A DNA stretch of 48,963 nt from an uncultured Bacilli bacterium (GTDB lineage Bacteria; Bacillota_I; Bacilli_A; RF39; UBA660): positions 1 through 48,963 of the forward strand of contig CAKOSA010000007.1 of NCBI GenBank assembly GCA_934101865.1, in the 5' to 3' direction. The position numbers and the translations under genes are program-made. Below, one piece after another: positions 15,964 to 24,169 of the stretch (the first letter of the stretch is position 1; each line of letters starts with the position of its first letter). The notes under the pieces were generated by a model. That model was not told where the DNA came from. It searched no databases and saw only the letters and a program-made list of their open reading frames with translations.

Positions 15964-16641
15964 ATGAAAAAAAATCTACAAATACTAAAAGTAATAGCCC
16001 TAATCATTATGCTACTCACCTTTTCTTACATACCAGCCCTCATCCTACACCTAGACATAGAAAAATTCTCAAATACCGGCAAAATCCTATACAACCTCGC
16101 CACCGACCTCGCCATCCTCGCCATCCTTTTCATCATCTACCGCAAAACCCTCGTAAAAGATTGGCAAAACTTCACAAAAAATCTCGGAAATAACCTCGAA
16201 TTCGCCTTCAAATATTGGCTCGTTGGTGTTATCGTAATGATTATAAGCAATCTTCTCATCACATTTTTGGCACCAAACGCTATCGCGGGCAACGAAGAAG
16301 CCGTAAGAAACCTAATAAATCAATATCCCCTCTATATGATTTTCAGCGTTTCTATCTATGCCCCCTTTACCGAAGAATTAATTTTTAGAAAAGGAATAAA
16401 AGATTGCATAAAAAATAAATATATATATATATTAACAAGCGGTATCATTTTTGGTTCTCTACATGTCATCAGCACTGTAACAACACCTTATGACCTATTA
16501 TACCTAATCCCCTATTGCTCATTAGGAATAACATTTGCATACCTATACACAAAAACAAACAATATATTCTCATCAATGACTATGCACGCCCTACACAATA
16601 CCCTAACAATAGGATTATATCTAATAGGAACAACACTATGA
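15964..16641 (+). CDS. CPBP family intramembrane metalloprotease
   Basis: A 225-residue polytopic membrane protein with about seven to eight helices. The CPBP (CAAX/bacteriocin-processing) motifs are intact: Glu137-Glu138 and Arg142 in FTEELIFRKG, His167 in FGSLHV, and MHALHN at 208-212. These form a zinc site inside the membrane. Bacterial members can mature or protect against peptides, or act on prenylated-like substrates; the target here is unknown. TAAGGAGGTAC directly before the ATG sets the start, rather than an upstream in-frame ATG within lemA. The stop overlaps the phosphoesterase start as ATGA, indicating translational coupling. Confidence 0.92.
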   Translation: MKKNLQILKVIALIIMLLTFSYIPALILHLDIEKFSNTGKILYNLATDLAILAILFIIYRKTLVKDWQNFTKNLGNNLEFAFKYWLVGVIVMIISNLLITFLAPNAIAGNEEAVRNLINQYPLYMIFSVSIYAPFTEELIFRKGIKDCIKNKYIYILTSGIIFGSLHVISTVTTPYDLLYLIPYCSLGITFAYLYTKTNNIFSSMTMHALHNTLTIGLYLIGTTL

Positions 16642-17474
16642 AAAAAATAATACTAAATACATTTATCATCATAACTCTCCTACTCCTATATTCCTATTTT
16701 ATCGAACCAAAAATGCTCAAAACAAACGAAATAGCCCTAACAAACGAAAACATAGCACCCACTTTTGACGGCTTAAAAATAGTCCACTTCTCCGACCTAC
16801 ATTACAAAAGAAAAATAACCGAAAAATACCTAAATAAATTAATAACCGAAATAAACCTAATAAATCCCGATATAGTAGTCTTTACCGGTGATCTCGTTGA
16901 TAACACCACTACCCTTTCCGAAGACGAACAAAAAACCCTTGAAAAATACCTATCAAAAATAGAAACAAAATACGGGAAATACGCCATTTTCGGAAACCAC
17001 GACAATATGAAAAGAGACGCCATAACAAAAATATATGCCCATAGCGACTTTATACTACTAAACAACTCCTATAATATAATCCATAACGAAAAAAATGACC
17101 AAATACTAATCAGTGGTCTAGATACCATTTCCTATAATAAACAAGATTTACCATCAGCATTAGATATCAGCAAAAACCAACAAAATACATATACCATACT
17201 CCTACTACACGAACCCGATTACATAACAACAGTCCTAGAAACATACTCCCCCAATCTAGTATTATCAGGACATAGCCACGGAGGACAAATAAGAATGCCA
17301 TTCTTAGGAAAAATATACACACCATACCTATCCCAAAAATACTACGACGAATTCTACCAAATAAACAATACCAAATTATACATATCATATGGAATAGGAG
17401 AATCCACTATCGATTTCCGTTTCCTCACTCCCCCAAGCATAAACTTTTATCGAATAACATCAACTAGTAACTAA
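16638..17474 (+). CDS. Membrane-anchored metallophosphoesterase (YkuE/YaeI-like)
   Basis: A 278-residue calcineurin-like phosphoesterase behind one N-terminal membrane helix (residues 3-20). Metal-binding motifs appear in order: FSDLH with Asp53 and His55, VFTGDLVDN, FGNHDN, a lone HEPD, and SGHSHGGQIRMP. That set and the anchor resemble YkuE/YaeI-type enzymes that act on lipid-linked or pyrophosphate substrates at the membrane. The true substrate is not known. The ATG overlaps the CPBP stop, so an in-frame start 123 bases upstream, inside that gene, is unlikely. Its last 11 bases overlap the convergent ABC gene. Confidence 0.9.
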   Translation: MKKIILNTFIIITLLLLYSYFIEPKMLKTNEIALTNENIAPTFDGLKIVHFSDLHYKRKITEKYLNKLITEINLINPDIVVFTGDLVDNTTTLSEDEQKTLEKYLSKIETKYGKYAIFGNHDNMKRDAITKIYAHSDFILLNNSYNIIHNEKNDQILISGLDTISYNKQDLPSALDISKNQQNTYTILLLHEPDYITTVLETYSPNLVLSGHSHGGQIRMPFLGKIYTPYLSQKYYDEFYQINNTKLYISYGIGESTIDFRFLTPPSINFYRITSTSN

Positions 17475-18360
17475 TCTTGCGAATTCTCTTCAAAGAAACC
17501 TTAACACTCTGAAATTCCGCATTAATAAGAGCAAGCACTTCAAAATTAGTAATCATTCTCGCATAATAAGAATAAACAAGCAAGATAGTACCAATCTCCA
17601 TATCCCCCCTACTAACAAGAAAAATAGAATAACCAATAACAATATATCTAGTAAGTTCAATAAAAGATAAAATAATGTAAATAACACTATTAACAAAAAT
17701 ATTAAAAGAAGCATTACTCCTTAAATAATTATATGAGCTTTCAAGTAAGCTCTTTTCCTTATCTCTAGTACCACTAATAAGCATATTAAACTTTTCGTGA
17801 ATATCCACACTCTTAATATCTAAACACTCTTTCCTTTTACTATTCTTAATAAGCGTAAGTTCACTCACCCTAACAATAATAAAAACCATTAAAATAGAAA
17901 CAATCAAAGAAACAAAGAAAATATAAAAATTAATAGACAAAAAATAAACATAAATAATCAAAAACTCAATAACTTGCATTATTCTCGTTACAATATTACC
18001 AAAAAAAGTTCCCACAATATCAATATCATTATTAATAATATTAGTATATTCACCCAAAGAAACATCCCTAAGTTCCTTTTTTCGCGTCGCAATCTTTGTA
18101 AGCTCTAAATAAATACTATCATAAAACCTGTACCAACTCTTTTGATTCAAATAACACCAAACATAATAAAGCAAACTCAAAATCAAAGTAATAATGACCA
18201 GATAATACGAAGTCATATAATCGCCTCTCGTAACGTGGTTAATCGTATTACTCCAAAATATCGGAATAATAAGAAGTAAAGCCTGTAAAAATAAAGAAGT
18301 AATAACTTTCAATATTACTTCTCTTTTGCACCTACCCAAAATTTTTAACATATCATTCAC
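17464..18360 (-). CDS. ABC exporter transmembrane domain without ATPase domain
   Basis: A 298-residue protein with the six-helix type I exporter membrane domain: helices near 16-36, 50-70, 126-146, 147-168, 226-246 and 252-275. The coupling-region pattern VSLGEYTNIINNDIDIV is present. It stops right after the linker (VSLKRIRKISY), where exporters normally continue with a roughly 240-residue nucleotide-binding domain. The downstream DNA is the oppositely oriented phosphoesterase gene, which overlaps it by 11 bases. Either it is a truncated half-transporter, or it pairs with an ATPase encoded elsewhere. Its start overlaps pduL by eight bases, so the two are co-transcribed. Confidence 0.8.
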   Translation of the reverse strand: MNDMLKILGRCKREVILKVITSLFLQALLLIIPIFWSNTINHVTRGDYMTSYYLVIITLILSLLYYVWCYLNQKSWYRFYDSIYLELTKIATRKKELRDVSLGEYTNIINNDIDIVGTFFGNIVTRIMQVIEFLIIYVYFLSINFYIFFVSLIVSILMVFIIVRVSELTLIKNSKRKECLDIKSVDIHEKFNMLISGTRDKEKSLLESSYNYLRSNASFNIFVNSVIYIILSFIELTRYIVIGYSIFLVSRGDMEIGTILLVYSYYARMITNFEVLALINAEFQSVKVSLKRIRKISY

Positions 18361-18910
18361 CTATCTTAAAATCAATGATATCCTTATTTTTAAGTCCAAA
18401 CTTCCGAGCATCATCCTTATCAATATGAAGTTCAAGAACAAATTTATCACTCTTCTTTATCATAACATTGGTCATAACCATATCGCCAAAACCAAGTTTC
18501 ACAATATCCCAAGCATTATAAGGAATACCATCGTCAAAATTAGTATGGATATGTCTCGCCGCAATTATACATCCCTCTTTTTTACGAACCGAACCCTGCG
18601 GCCCAATTAACGTAATCGGAGCCGAACCCTCCAAATCACCAGAATCCCTAATCGGCGGATTAACACCCAAAATCTTCGCATCCGTCCTCGACACCTCAAT
18701 TTGCGTATAATCCCTTAAAGGTCCCACAATTCTCACTTTTTCAATGTGCCCTTTGGGTCCTTTTAACACAACCCTCTCTTCCGCAGCAAACATCCCAGGT
18801 TGTGTAAGCTCGAACAAAACACTAAGTTCATACCCCTTGCCAAACAAAATATCAATATCTTCTCTATTCAAATGAACGTGTCGATTAGAAACACCAACTT
18901 TTATTTTCAA
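18353..18910 (-). CDS. pduL: Phosphate propanoyltransferase (PduL-type phosphotransacylase)
   Basis: A 185-residue PduL enzyme, which exchanges acyl-CoA and acyl-phosphate for substrate-level ATP formation. The two PTAC beta-barrel repeats carry the zinc ligands: His11 and His13 in SNRHVHL, His120 and His122 in AARHIHT, and His162 in ELHIDKDDA. Arg88 (PPIRDSGDLEGSAP) is the conserved phosphate contact region. No microcompartment shell genes or N-terminal targeting peptide are seen, so it is probably a cytosolic acetyl/propionyl transferase. The start is TTG, chosen because GAGGAGG lies eight bases upstream. It leads into the ABC gene. Confidence 0.94.
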   Translation of the reverse strand: MKIKVGVSNRHVHLNREDIDILFGKGYELSVLFELTQPGMFAAEERVVLKGPKGHIEKVRIVGPLRDYTQIEVSRTDAKILGVNPPIRDSGDLEGSAPITLIGPQGSVRKKEGCIIAARHIHTNFDDGIPYNAWDIVKLGFGDMVMTNVMIKKSDKFVLELHIDKDDARKFGLKNKDIIDFKIGE

Positions 18911-18926
18911 TAAAAAAACCTCCTCA

Positions 18927-18960
18927 TTAATGTGAACCCCATTTAAGAGACATCATCTAG
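18927..18960 (+). repeat. Solo IS terminal repeat (remnant related to the IS at 3.7-5.2 kb)
   Basis: TGTGAACCCCATTTAAGAGA followed by CATCATCTAG matches, with few differences, the complement of the IS right end (TGAACCCCATTTAGGAGACATCAAAT...CTAG). No transposase sequence lies next to it, and the 250 bp up to tilS hold no ORF. It looks like a relic end of a related element. Confidence 0.6.
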
Positions 18961-18978
18961 TATACTCATTTAGTATAC
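18960..18978. promoter_or_regulatory. Inverted repeat upstream of pduL
   Basis: GTATACT and AGTATAC form a 7-bp inverted repeat separated by 5 bases, in the likely pduL promoter region. The same half-sites flank a 4-base gap at the divIC promoter (22884-22899). One arm could itself be a -10 (TATACT). Confidence 0.35.
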
Positions 18979-19129
18979 CATACATAAATAATATAACACA
19001 CTTACCCAAAATAATAAAGAAAATAATTCAAAAAACTAAACAAAAAAACAACCTGTAAACAAATTAAGTTTACAAATATAATAAATTGAACAAAATAATA
19101 TTAAAGAAAACCAAAATCAAAGAAAATTA

Positions 19130-19138
19130 TGTTATAAT
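19130..19138 (+). promoter_or_regulatory. Extended -10 promoter for tilS-ftsH
   Basis: TGTTATAAT lies 24 bases before the tilS ATG. Ribosome site ACAGGAGAA follows. Confidence 0.55.
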
Positions 19139-19162
19139 ATATGAAAAGAACAGGAGAAAATT

Positions 19163-20500
19163 ATGATAAAAATAAATATAAATAAATATAAAATTCCCCC
19201 AGATATACCCCTAGTAGTCGGCGTATCCTCTGGACCAGACTCAATGGCACTCTTGCACCTCCTTTCCAAAACAAAATATAAAATAATATGTACGCACATT
19301 AACCACAACGTAAGAAGGCAAAGTCAAAAAGAAGAACAATACCTAAAAGAATATTGTAAGCAAAATAACATAATTTTTGAAAGCACAACCATAAAAGAAT
19401 ACAAAGAAAATAATTTTGAAAATGAAGCAAGAAAATACCGCTATAAATTTTATGAAGATATAATGAAAAAATACAACACCAATTATCTTTTCTTAGCCCA
19501 CCATGGTGACGATTTAATAGAAACAGTTTTAATGAAAATAACCAGAGGCTCCAACATTGAAGGCTTTATCGGTATTAAAGAAGTAAGTATAAACAACAAG
19601 GAAAATAAAAACTATTACATAATAAGACCTCTGCTTCCCTATACCAAAGAAGATTTAATAAACTACAACAAAAATAATAACATAAAATATTTTATTGATA
19701 AAACCAACAAAGAAGATATCTGTACAAGAAATCGTTATCGAAACAAAATATTACCACTCCTAAAAAAAGAAGACCAAAATATACATAAAAAGTTTCTATC
19801 TTATAGTAAAATTTTAGAAGAATATGATAATTACATAAAAAAAGAGACAGCCATAATAAAACAAGACGTATTTATAAATAATATCCTATATATAGATGAA
19901 TTTCAAAAGTTAGATTTACTAATTAAAAAAAACATAATTTATGATATATTAAAGGATATCTACAAAAATAAAAACAATATTATCAAGGAAAAACATATTG
20001 AAAACATTTTAAAATTAGTTGAAAGTAATAAACCAAATGCAAAATTATTACTTCCTCAAAATATAGAAATAATTAAACAATATGATAAAATAAAAATAGC
20101 ACCCAAATTAAAGGAGGAAATAAAAAATTATAAACTGCCTTTAAATGACAAAATAGAAATAAATAATATAATTATAGAAAAAGTTTCCAAAACAAATGAA
20201 AATGGAAATAATATATGCAAACTAAATAGTAAAAATGTGAAATTACCCCTATATATAAGAAACAGAAAACAAGGAGATTATATTGAACCACTAGGACTTT
20301 CCGGAAAGAAAAAAATTAAAGATATATTTATAGAAAAAAAGATACTTCCTCAGGAAAGAAACACGTACCCACTCCTCGTTGACAGCAACGACAACATTTT
20401 ATGGGTACCAAACCTTAAAAAAAGTAAATTTAATACCACAAACGACGAAAATTATGATATAATACTAAGGTATAAAAGAAAGGAAGAGAAAGATGAATAA
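19163..20500 (+). CDS. tilS: tRNA(Ile)-lysidine synthase
   Basis: A 445-residue TilS, which attaches lysine to C34 of the CAU-anticodon tRNA-Ile so that it reads AUA. The N-type ATP pyrophosphatase has the PP-loop VSSGPDSMAL (residues 21-30) and the following THINHNVR and ARKYRYKF motifs. The C-terminal third has TilS-type RNA-binding segments (RNRKQGDYIEPLGLSGKKKIKDIFIE). Length fits the Bacillus type with full C-terminal domains. It overlaps ftsH by eight bases. In Bacillus, hprT lies between these two genes; here it is absent. The genome is rich in ATA codons, which makes this enzyme essential. Confidence 0.96.
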   Translation: MIKININKYKIPPDIPLVVGVSSGPDSMALLHLLSKTKYKIICTHINHNVRRQSQKEEQYLKEYCKQNNIIFESTTIKEYKENNFENEARKYRYKFYEDIMKKYNTNYLFLAHHGDDLIETVLMKITRGSNIEGFIGIKEVSINNKENKNYYIIRPLLPYTKEDLINYNKNNNIKYFIDKTNKEDICTRNRYRNKILPLLKKEDQNIHKKFLSYSKILEEYDNYIKKETAIIKQDVFINNILYIDEFQKLDLLIKKNIIYDILKDIYKNKNNIIKEKHIENILKLVESNKPNAKLLLPQNIEIIKQYDKIKIAPKLKEEIKNYKLPLNDKIEINNIIIEKVSKTNENGNNICKLNSKNVKLPLYIRNRKQGDYIEPLGLSGKKKIKDIFIEKKILPQERNTYPLLVDSNDNILWVPNLKKSKFNTTNDENYDIILRYKRKEEKDE

Positions 20501-22442
20501 TAAAAAAAATGATTTAAAAAGAGGATTATATCCTTATATATTCTTATTTATTTTTATAGTAGTATGTTTATTTATAGTAAATTCATTAAATAATAAAATT
20601 AATAATCTAAAATATGATGAATTTATTAACTATATAAATAAGGATGAAATAAAGGAATTAACAATCGTACCAAAAACCAAGACAGAAACATACCAAATTA
20701 CTGGTAAACTAAAAAAATATAGTGACGAAGAGACATTTGTACTATACTTACCAATGTCTGATGAGTTTATGTCAAAAATATTAACAGCTCAGGAAGAACA
20801 AAACTTTAAATTAAATGTCCAAAACGATCCAGAATCATCTACCTGGATTGTTATGATAGTTGAATTTTTACCTATAATAATTTTAGTGGCACTTACTCTT
20901 TGGTTATTCTCTAAACAATTAGGTGGGGCGGGTGGAAAATCTATGGATTTTGGAAAAAGCCGTGCCAAACTATTAGCAGAAGGACCTAAAACAACATTTA
21001 AAGATGTTGCTGGTCTAACCGAAGAAAAAGAAGAAGTACAAGAACTAATAGACTTCCTTAAAAATCCAAAAAAATTCCAAACAATGGGTGCAAGAATCCC
21101 TAAGGGAATACTATTAGTAGGACCCCCAGGAACTGGTAAAACTTTATTAGCAAGAGCCGTTGCCGGAGAAGCAAAAGTACCATTTTATTATATAAGTGGA
21201 TCCGATTTTGTTGAATTATTCGTAGGTGTTGGTGCTTCAAGAGTAAGAGATATGTTTAAACAAGCAAAAATGAATGCTCCTTGTTTAATATTTATCGATG
21301 AAATTGATGCCGTAGGACGTCAAAGAGGTACAGGACTTGGTGGCGGTCACGATGAAAGAGAACAAACATTAAATCAGTTACTAACAGAAATGGATGGATT
21401 TGGTGCTAACGAAGGTATAATTATAATTGCTGCAACTAACAGACCCGACGTTCTTGATCCTGCTTTACTAAGACCAGGAAGATTTGATAGACAAGTAACA
21501 GTAGCATTACCTGACAAAAATGCAAGAGAAGAAATATTAAAAGTTCACGCTAAAAATAAAACTCTTGACAAAAAAATTACACTAGAATATCTTGCCAAAA
21601 GAACTCCCGGATTCAGTGGTGCCGACCTTGAAAACTTACTAAATGAAGCTGCACTTCTTGCGGTAAGAAGAAATAAAAAAGCTATAACAATGAATGAAAT
21701 TGACGAAGCAACTGACCGTGTATTAATGGGACCCGCCAAAGTAACTAAAAAATACACTGAAAAAGAAAAGAAATTAGTTGCATTTCACGAAGCTGGTCAC
21801 GTTGTTTTAGGTCTTAAACTAGATGGTGCAAATGATGTCCAAAAAGTAACAATTATACCAAGAGGTTATGCTGGTGGATACACAATGATGACACCTAAGG
21901 AAGAAACATTTAACTATACTAAAAATGAATTATTAGAATCAATATGTGGTTTATTAGGAGGACGTGTTGCTGAGGAAGTAGTATTTGAAGAAGTAACAAC
22001 AGGAGCACACGATGACTTCAAAAAAGCTACCAAAATAGCTCGTAGTATGGTAACAGAATATGGTATGAGCAAACTTGGCCCTATGATGTTAGCTGAGCCC
22101 GAAGAAAATACTTTCTTAGGACGTGATTACACCAAGAGTAGAAACGTTTCTGACAAAGTTGCACACGAGATTGATGAAGAAATGCGTTCAATAATAAATG
22201 AATGTTATGACAAAACTAAAAAAATAATAATTGAAAACAGAAAATTACTAGACTTAATAGCTAACACATTACTTGAACAAGAAACAATTACAAAAGAACA
22301 AATTGATTATCTAGTTGAACACGGATATTTACCACAGGAAAACAAAGAAAATGAAGATACTGAAAAACTTAATGAAGAAGACCTAAAAGATAATCAAAAT
22401 AAAAAAAGTAGCAAAAAAAATAACAAAGACTTAAAAATATAA
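20493..22442 (+). CDS. ftsH: ATP-dependent zinc metalloprotease FtsH
   Basis: A 649-residue membrane AAA+ protease. Two N-terminal helices (about 13-30 and 110-134) flank a small outer domain. The AAA module follows: Walker A GPPGTGKT near residue 209, Walker B LIFIDEIDAVGRQRG near 266, and second-region homology TNRPDVLDPALLRPGRFDR. The protease domain has zinc motif HEAGH near 432. The C-terminus is a lysine/asparagine-rich tail. FtsH hexamers extract and degrade membrane and regulatory proteins. It is translated with tilS through overlapping ends and closed by a strong terminator. Confidence 0.98.
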   Translation: MNNKKNDLKRGLYPYIFLFIFIVVCLFIVNSLNNKINNLKYDEFINYINKDEIKELTIVPKTKTETYQITGKLKKYSDEETFVLYLPMSDEFMSKILTAQEEQNFKLNVQNDPESSTWIVMIVEFLPIIILVALTLWLFSKQLGGAGGKSMDFGKSRAKLLAEGPKTTFKDVAGLTEEKEEVQELIDFLKNPKKFQTMGARIPKGILLVGPPGTGKTLLARAVAGEAKVPFYYISGSDFVELFVGVGASRVRDMFKQAKMNAPCLIFIDEIDAVGRQRGTGLGGGHDEREQTLNQLLTEMDGFGANEGIIIIAATNRPDVLDPALLRPGRFDRQVTVALPDKNAREEILKVHAKNKTLDKKITLEYLAKRTPGFSGADLENLLNEAALLAVRRNKKAITMNEIDEATDRVLMGPAKVTKKYTEKEKKLVAFHEAGHVVLGLKLDGANDVQKVTIIPRGYAGGYTMMTPKEETFNYTKNELLESICGLLGGRVAEEVVFEEVTTGAHDDFKKATKIARSMVTEYGMSKLGPMMLAEPEENTFLGRDYTKSRNVSDKVAHEIDEEMRSIINECYDKTKKIIIENRKLLDLIANTLLEQETITKEQIDYLVEHGYLPQENKENEDTEKLNEEDLKDNQNKKSSKKNNKDLKI

Positions 22443-22449
22443 TAATTTA

Positions 22450-22484
22450 AAACTAAGATTTACAAAAAAAATCTTAGTTTTTTT
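22450..22484 (+). terminator. Terminator of tilS-ftsH
   Basis: A perfect 12-bp stem AAACTAAGATTT/AAATCTTAGTTT with a 7-base loop, then further T residues. Confidence 0.85.
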
Positions 22485-22551
22485 AATATTTAAAATAAAA
22501 AAAGATTACTAATTAAGCAACCCTTTAACAAAATAAATAAAATATCTTTTT

Positions 22552-22869
22552 CTATTCATTATCTTTTATTCTAATAATAAGTTCTCCATTTTTTGAATAC
22601 AAATATTTTTCCCTAACATACTTAGCAATATAATCAGGATCTTTAAGTCTTTTAATATCCGATTCCAAAGCCTCACTCTTTTCATCAAGAACAACTAATT
22701 CCTTTTTTAATTCTTTTTTTCTGTTATTAAGTTTTGCAACTTGATATACATTCTGATAACAATTGTACCCAAGCAAAGATAAAATAACTCCAAACGTTAC
22801 AAGAGAAATAAAAACTCTAATTTTTGAACTAAGACGGGTCTTTTTTACCATTTTTTTCTTTTTAGCCAA
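22552..22869 (-). CDS. divIC: Septum formation initiator DivIC/FtsB family
   Basis: A protein of about 105 residues with a basic cytoplasmic N-terminus, one membrane helix (about 20-40, VFISLVTFGVILSLLGYN) and an extracellular coiled coil (AKLNNRKKELKKELVVLDEK). It ends with the DPDYIAKYVREKYLYSKNGE pattern of DivIC/FtsB. Together with FtsL and DivIB/FtsQ it bridges early and late division proteins. A TTG start at 22869 fits AGAGGTG six bases upstream better than the earlier GTG at 22878. Position after yabP-yabQ is the same as in Bacillus. It has its own promoter with a nearby inverted repeat. Confidence 0.9.
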   Translation of the reverse strand: MAKKKKMVKKTRLSSKIRVFISLVTFGVILSLLGYNCYQNVYQVAKLNNRKKELKKELVVLDEKSEALESDIKRLKDPDYIAKYVREKYLYSKNGELIIRIKDNE

Positions 22870-22883
22870 AACAATCACCTCTA

Positions 22884-22909
22884 TATACTATACAGTATAC
22901 ATTATAACA
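22884..22909 (-). promoter_or_regulatory. divIC promoter with adjacent inverted repeat
   Basis: On the minus strand TGTTATAAT (22901-22909) is followed directly by TATACT-N4-AGTATA (22884-22899), covering the expected start of transcription. The palindrome is a candidate operator and shares half-sites with the one upstream of pduL. Confidence 0.5.
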
Positions 22910-22967
22910 CTTTTTTTCAAAGAATAATAGTAAAAAGATAAACCTTAATAAAATTATACACAAACTA

Positions 22968-23231
22968 TTAATGTTTTAAGATAAAAACTGTTATGTACCC
23001 TCCCAACAAAAGTAGATAAAAATATATATGAATAATTCCGTTATTTACCCTTAAAAGAATTAAAAAATAAATTAAACCAAGGAAAAGAATTAATAAAAAC
23101 GATAGAGTAAATCTTAAAACAACTTTTTTACTGCAAATAAAACTATACAAAAAATTAATAATATAGTAAATAATTATTCCATAAATAAAAGAAATTAATA
23201 ACGATGGTATCTGAACACTAAGAGGAATCAT
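22968..23231 (-). CDS. yabQ: Spore cortex biosynthesis protein YabQ-like (short)
   Basis: An 87-residue membrane protein with three predicted helices. The last half, LIYFLILLRVNNGIIHIYFYLLLLGGY, follows the YabQ pattern of a helix, an asparagine-glycine turn and a helix. Bacillus YabQ is roughly twice as long, with a C-terminal cytoplasmic extension that is missing here. Family knowledge: YabQ is needed for spore cortex formation. Its start overlaps the yabP stop by four bases (ATGA), and divIC follows, preserving the yabP-yabQ-divIC order. That context is the main support. Confidence 0.78.
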   Translation of the reverse strand: MIPLSVQIPSLLISFIYGIIIYYIINFLYSFICSKKVVLRFTLSFLLILFLGLIYFLILLRVNNGIIHIYFYLLLLGGYITVFILKH

Positions 23232-23521
23232 TTAAATAATTTATTTATAAAAGAATTATCTTTATTTTTACTTACATTAGAGTCCAAATAATTAATACCA
23301 TCTATTTTTCCTTTAATAGACACATTTCCCTGATAAGTATCTAACTTAATCATTTCAAGTTCCTCACCCTTAATAATCATATACCCTAAACTAGTTTCCA
23401 GCAAAAACTGTTCATTATCAAAACTATCAATTTTTTTTACTCCTGAAATTACTACATTCTTTCTTTCATTTAGTGTTACATTATGATTAAAACCACTACT
23501 AATTTCATTTACCTTATCCAT
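23228..23521 (-). CDS. yabP: Sporulation protein YabP
   Basis: A 97-residue protein with the YabP family pattern: HNVTLNERKNVVISGVKKIDSF, then LLETSLGYMIIKGEELEMIKLD and VSIKGKIDGINY. It is a small beta-sandwich related to YqfC, required in Bacillus for normal cortex assembly at the forespore membrane. A GGGGG ribosome site precedes the ATG. It is coupled to yabQ. Last 20 residues are a polar tail. In Bacillus the pair is made under a mother-cell sigma factor; no such promoter could be assigned here. Confidence 0.92.
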   Translation of the reverse strand: MDKVNEISSGFNHNVTLNERKNVVISGVKKIDSFDNEQFLLETSLGYMIIKGEELEMIKLDTYQGNVSIKGKIDGINYLDSNVSKNKDNSFINKLFK

Positions 23522-23562
23522 ATTGCCCCCCTACTAAATTATATAAAACTATATTAAAAATA

Positions 23563-23586
23563 TACAAAAAAAACTCCAAAAGGAGT
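23563..23586 (-). terminator. Terminator of spoVG
   Basis: On the minus strand ACTCC pairs with GGAGT around a 4-base loop, followed by a run of T. It lies seven bases after the spoVG stop. Confidence 0.75.
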
Positions 23587-23592
23587 CCTTAA

Positions 23593-23850
23593 CTATTCAG
23601 CCTTTTCAAATGCTTCTAAAATCTCTTTTTCAAATATTTGACGAGTTTCAGCATTAATTGGATGAGCAATATCTCTATAACCACCAGTTGAAGTTTGTCT
23701 GCTAGGCATTGCAATAAACAAACCGTTGTCACCCTCGATAATTCTTATATCGTGAACTGCAAAGCAATCATCAATAAGAACAGAAGCTATTCCTTTCATA
23801 CGTGAATTTTCCTTTTCAATTTTACGAACAGTTACTGAAGTAATCTTCAT
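23593..23850 (-). CDS. spoVG: SpoVG RNA/DNA-binding regulator
   Basis: An 85-residue SpoVG protein: MKITSVTVRKIEKENSRMKG, then IDDCFAVHDIRIIEGDNGLFIAMPSR and the ending RDIAHPINAETRQ. This small dimeric regulator binds nucleic acids and influences sporulation, division and surface properties in Firmicutes. It is nearly full family length, lacking only the variable acidic tail. GGAAGGAGTG lies seven bases before the ATG. It forms its own unit with a promoter upstream and a terminator downstream. Presence alone does not prove sporulation, since non-sporing Firmicutes also keep it. Confidence 0.96.
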   Translation of the reverse strand: MKITSVTVRKIEKENSRMKGIASVLIDDCFAVHDIRIIEGDNGLFIAMPSRQTSTGGYRDIAHPINAETRQIFEKEILEAFEKAE

Positions 23851-23889
23851 AATGTTTCACTCCTTCCAGAAATTCATTTCCAATACCAT

Positions 23890-23916
23890 TTTATACATAA
23901 AATAAATAAAAAGCAA
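23890..23916 (-). promoter_or_regulatory. Probable spoVG promoter
   Basis: TTGCTT and TATAAA on the minus strand with a spacer of 15, and a TG two bases before the -10. The short spacer makes the pairing uncertain. Confidence 0.4.
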
Positions 23917-23948
23917 GATATTTTTACAAACTTTACACAAATTTTACA

Positions 23949-24161
23949 CTATTTAACATTTATTTCAACATTGCCAGTTAATACATCTGCATAACTAAAA
24001 CTTTTTACCATACCATCATCAAGTTTTATAGTAAATAAATTAGGAAGAATTCCCTCTACATTTCCAAAATATTCATCTCTTCTATTTCGACTACCTTTCA
24101 TAACAACACAAACACGTAAGCCAACCATATCACACAGTTCTCTTTTTATTTTTTTTATCAT
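23949..24161 (-). CDS. veg: Veg family protein
   Basis: A 70-residue Veg-like protein: LCDMVGLRVCVVMKGSRNRRDEYFGNVEGILPNLFTIKLDDG, then SFSYADVLTGNVE. The pattern GxxVxxxxxxGRxRxxxxxGxxxxxYPxxFxVxxxD is a small beta-barrel. In Bacillus it is abundant and is reported to promote biofilm matrix gene expression. The gene follows yabG by eight bases, as in Bacillus, so the two are co-transcribed. GGGGG is five bases before the ATG. The Bacillus paralogue order veg-sspF-ispE is not kept downstream. Confidence 0.92.
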   Translation of the reverse strand: MIKKIKRELCDMVGLRVCVVMKGSRNRRDEYFGNVEGILPNLFTIKLDDGMVKSFSYADVLTGNVEINVK

Positions 24162-24169
24162 TTTTCCCC

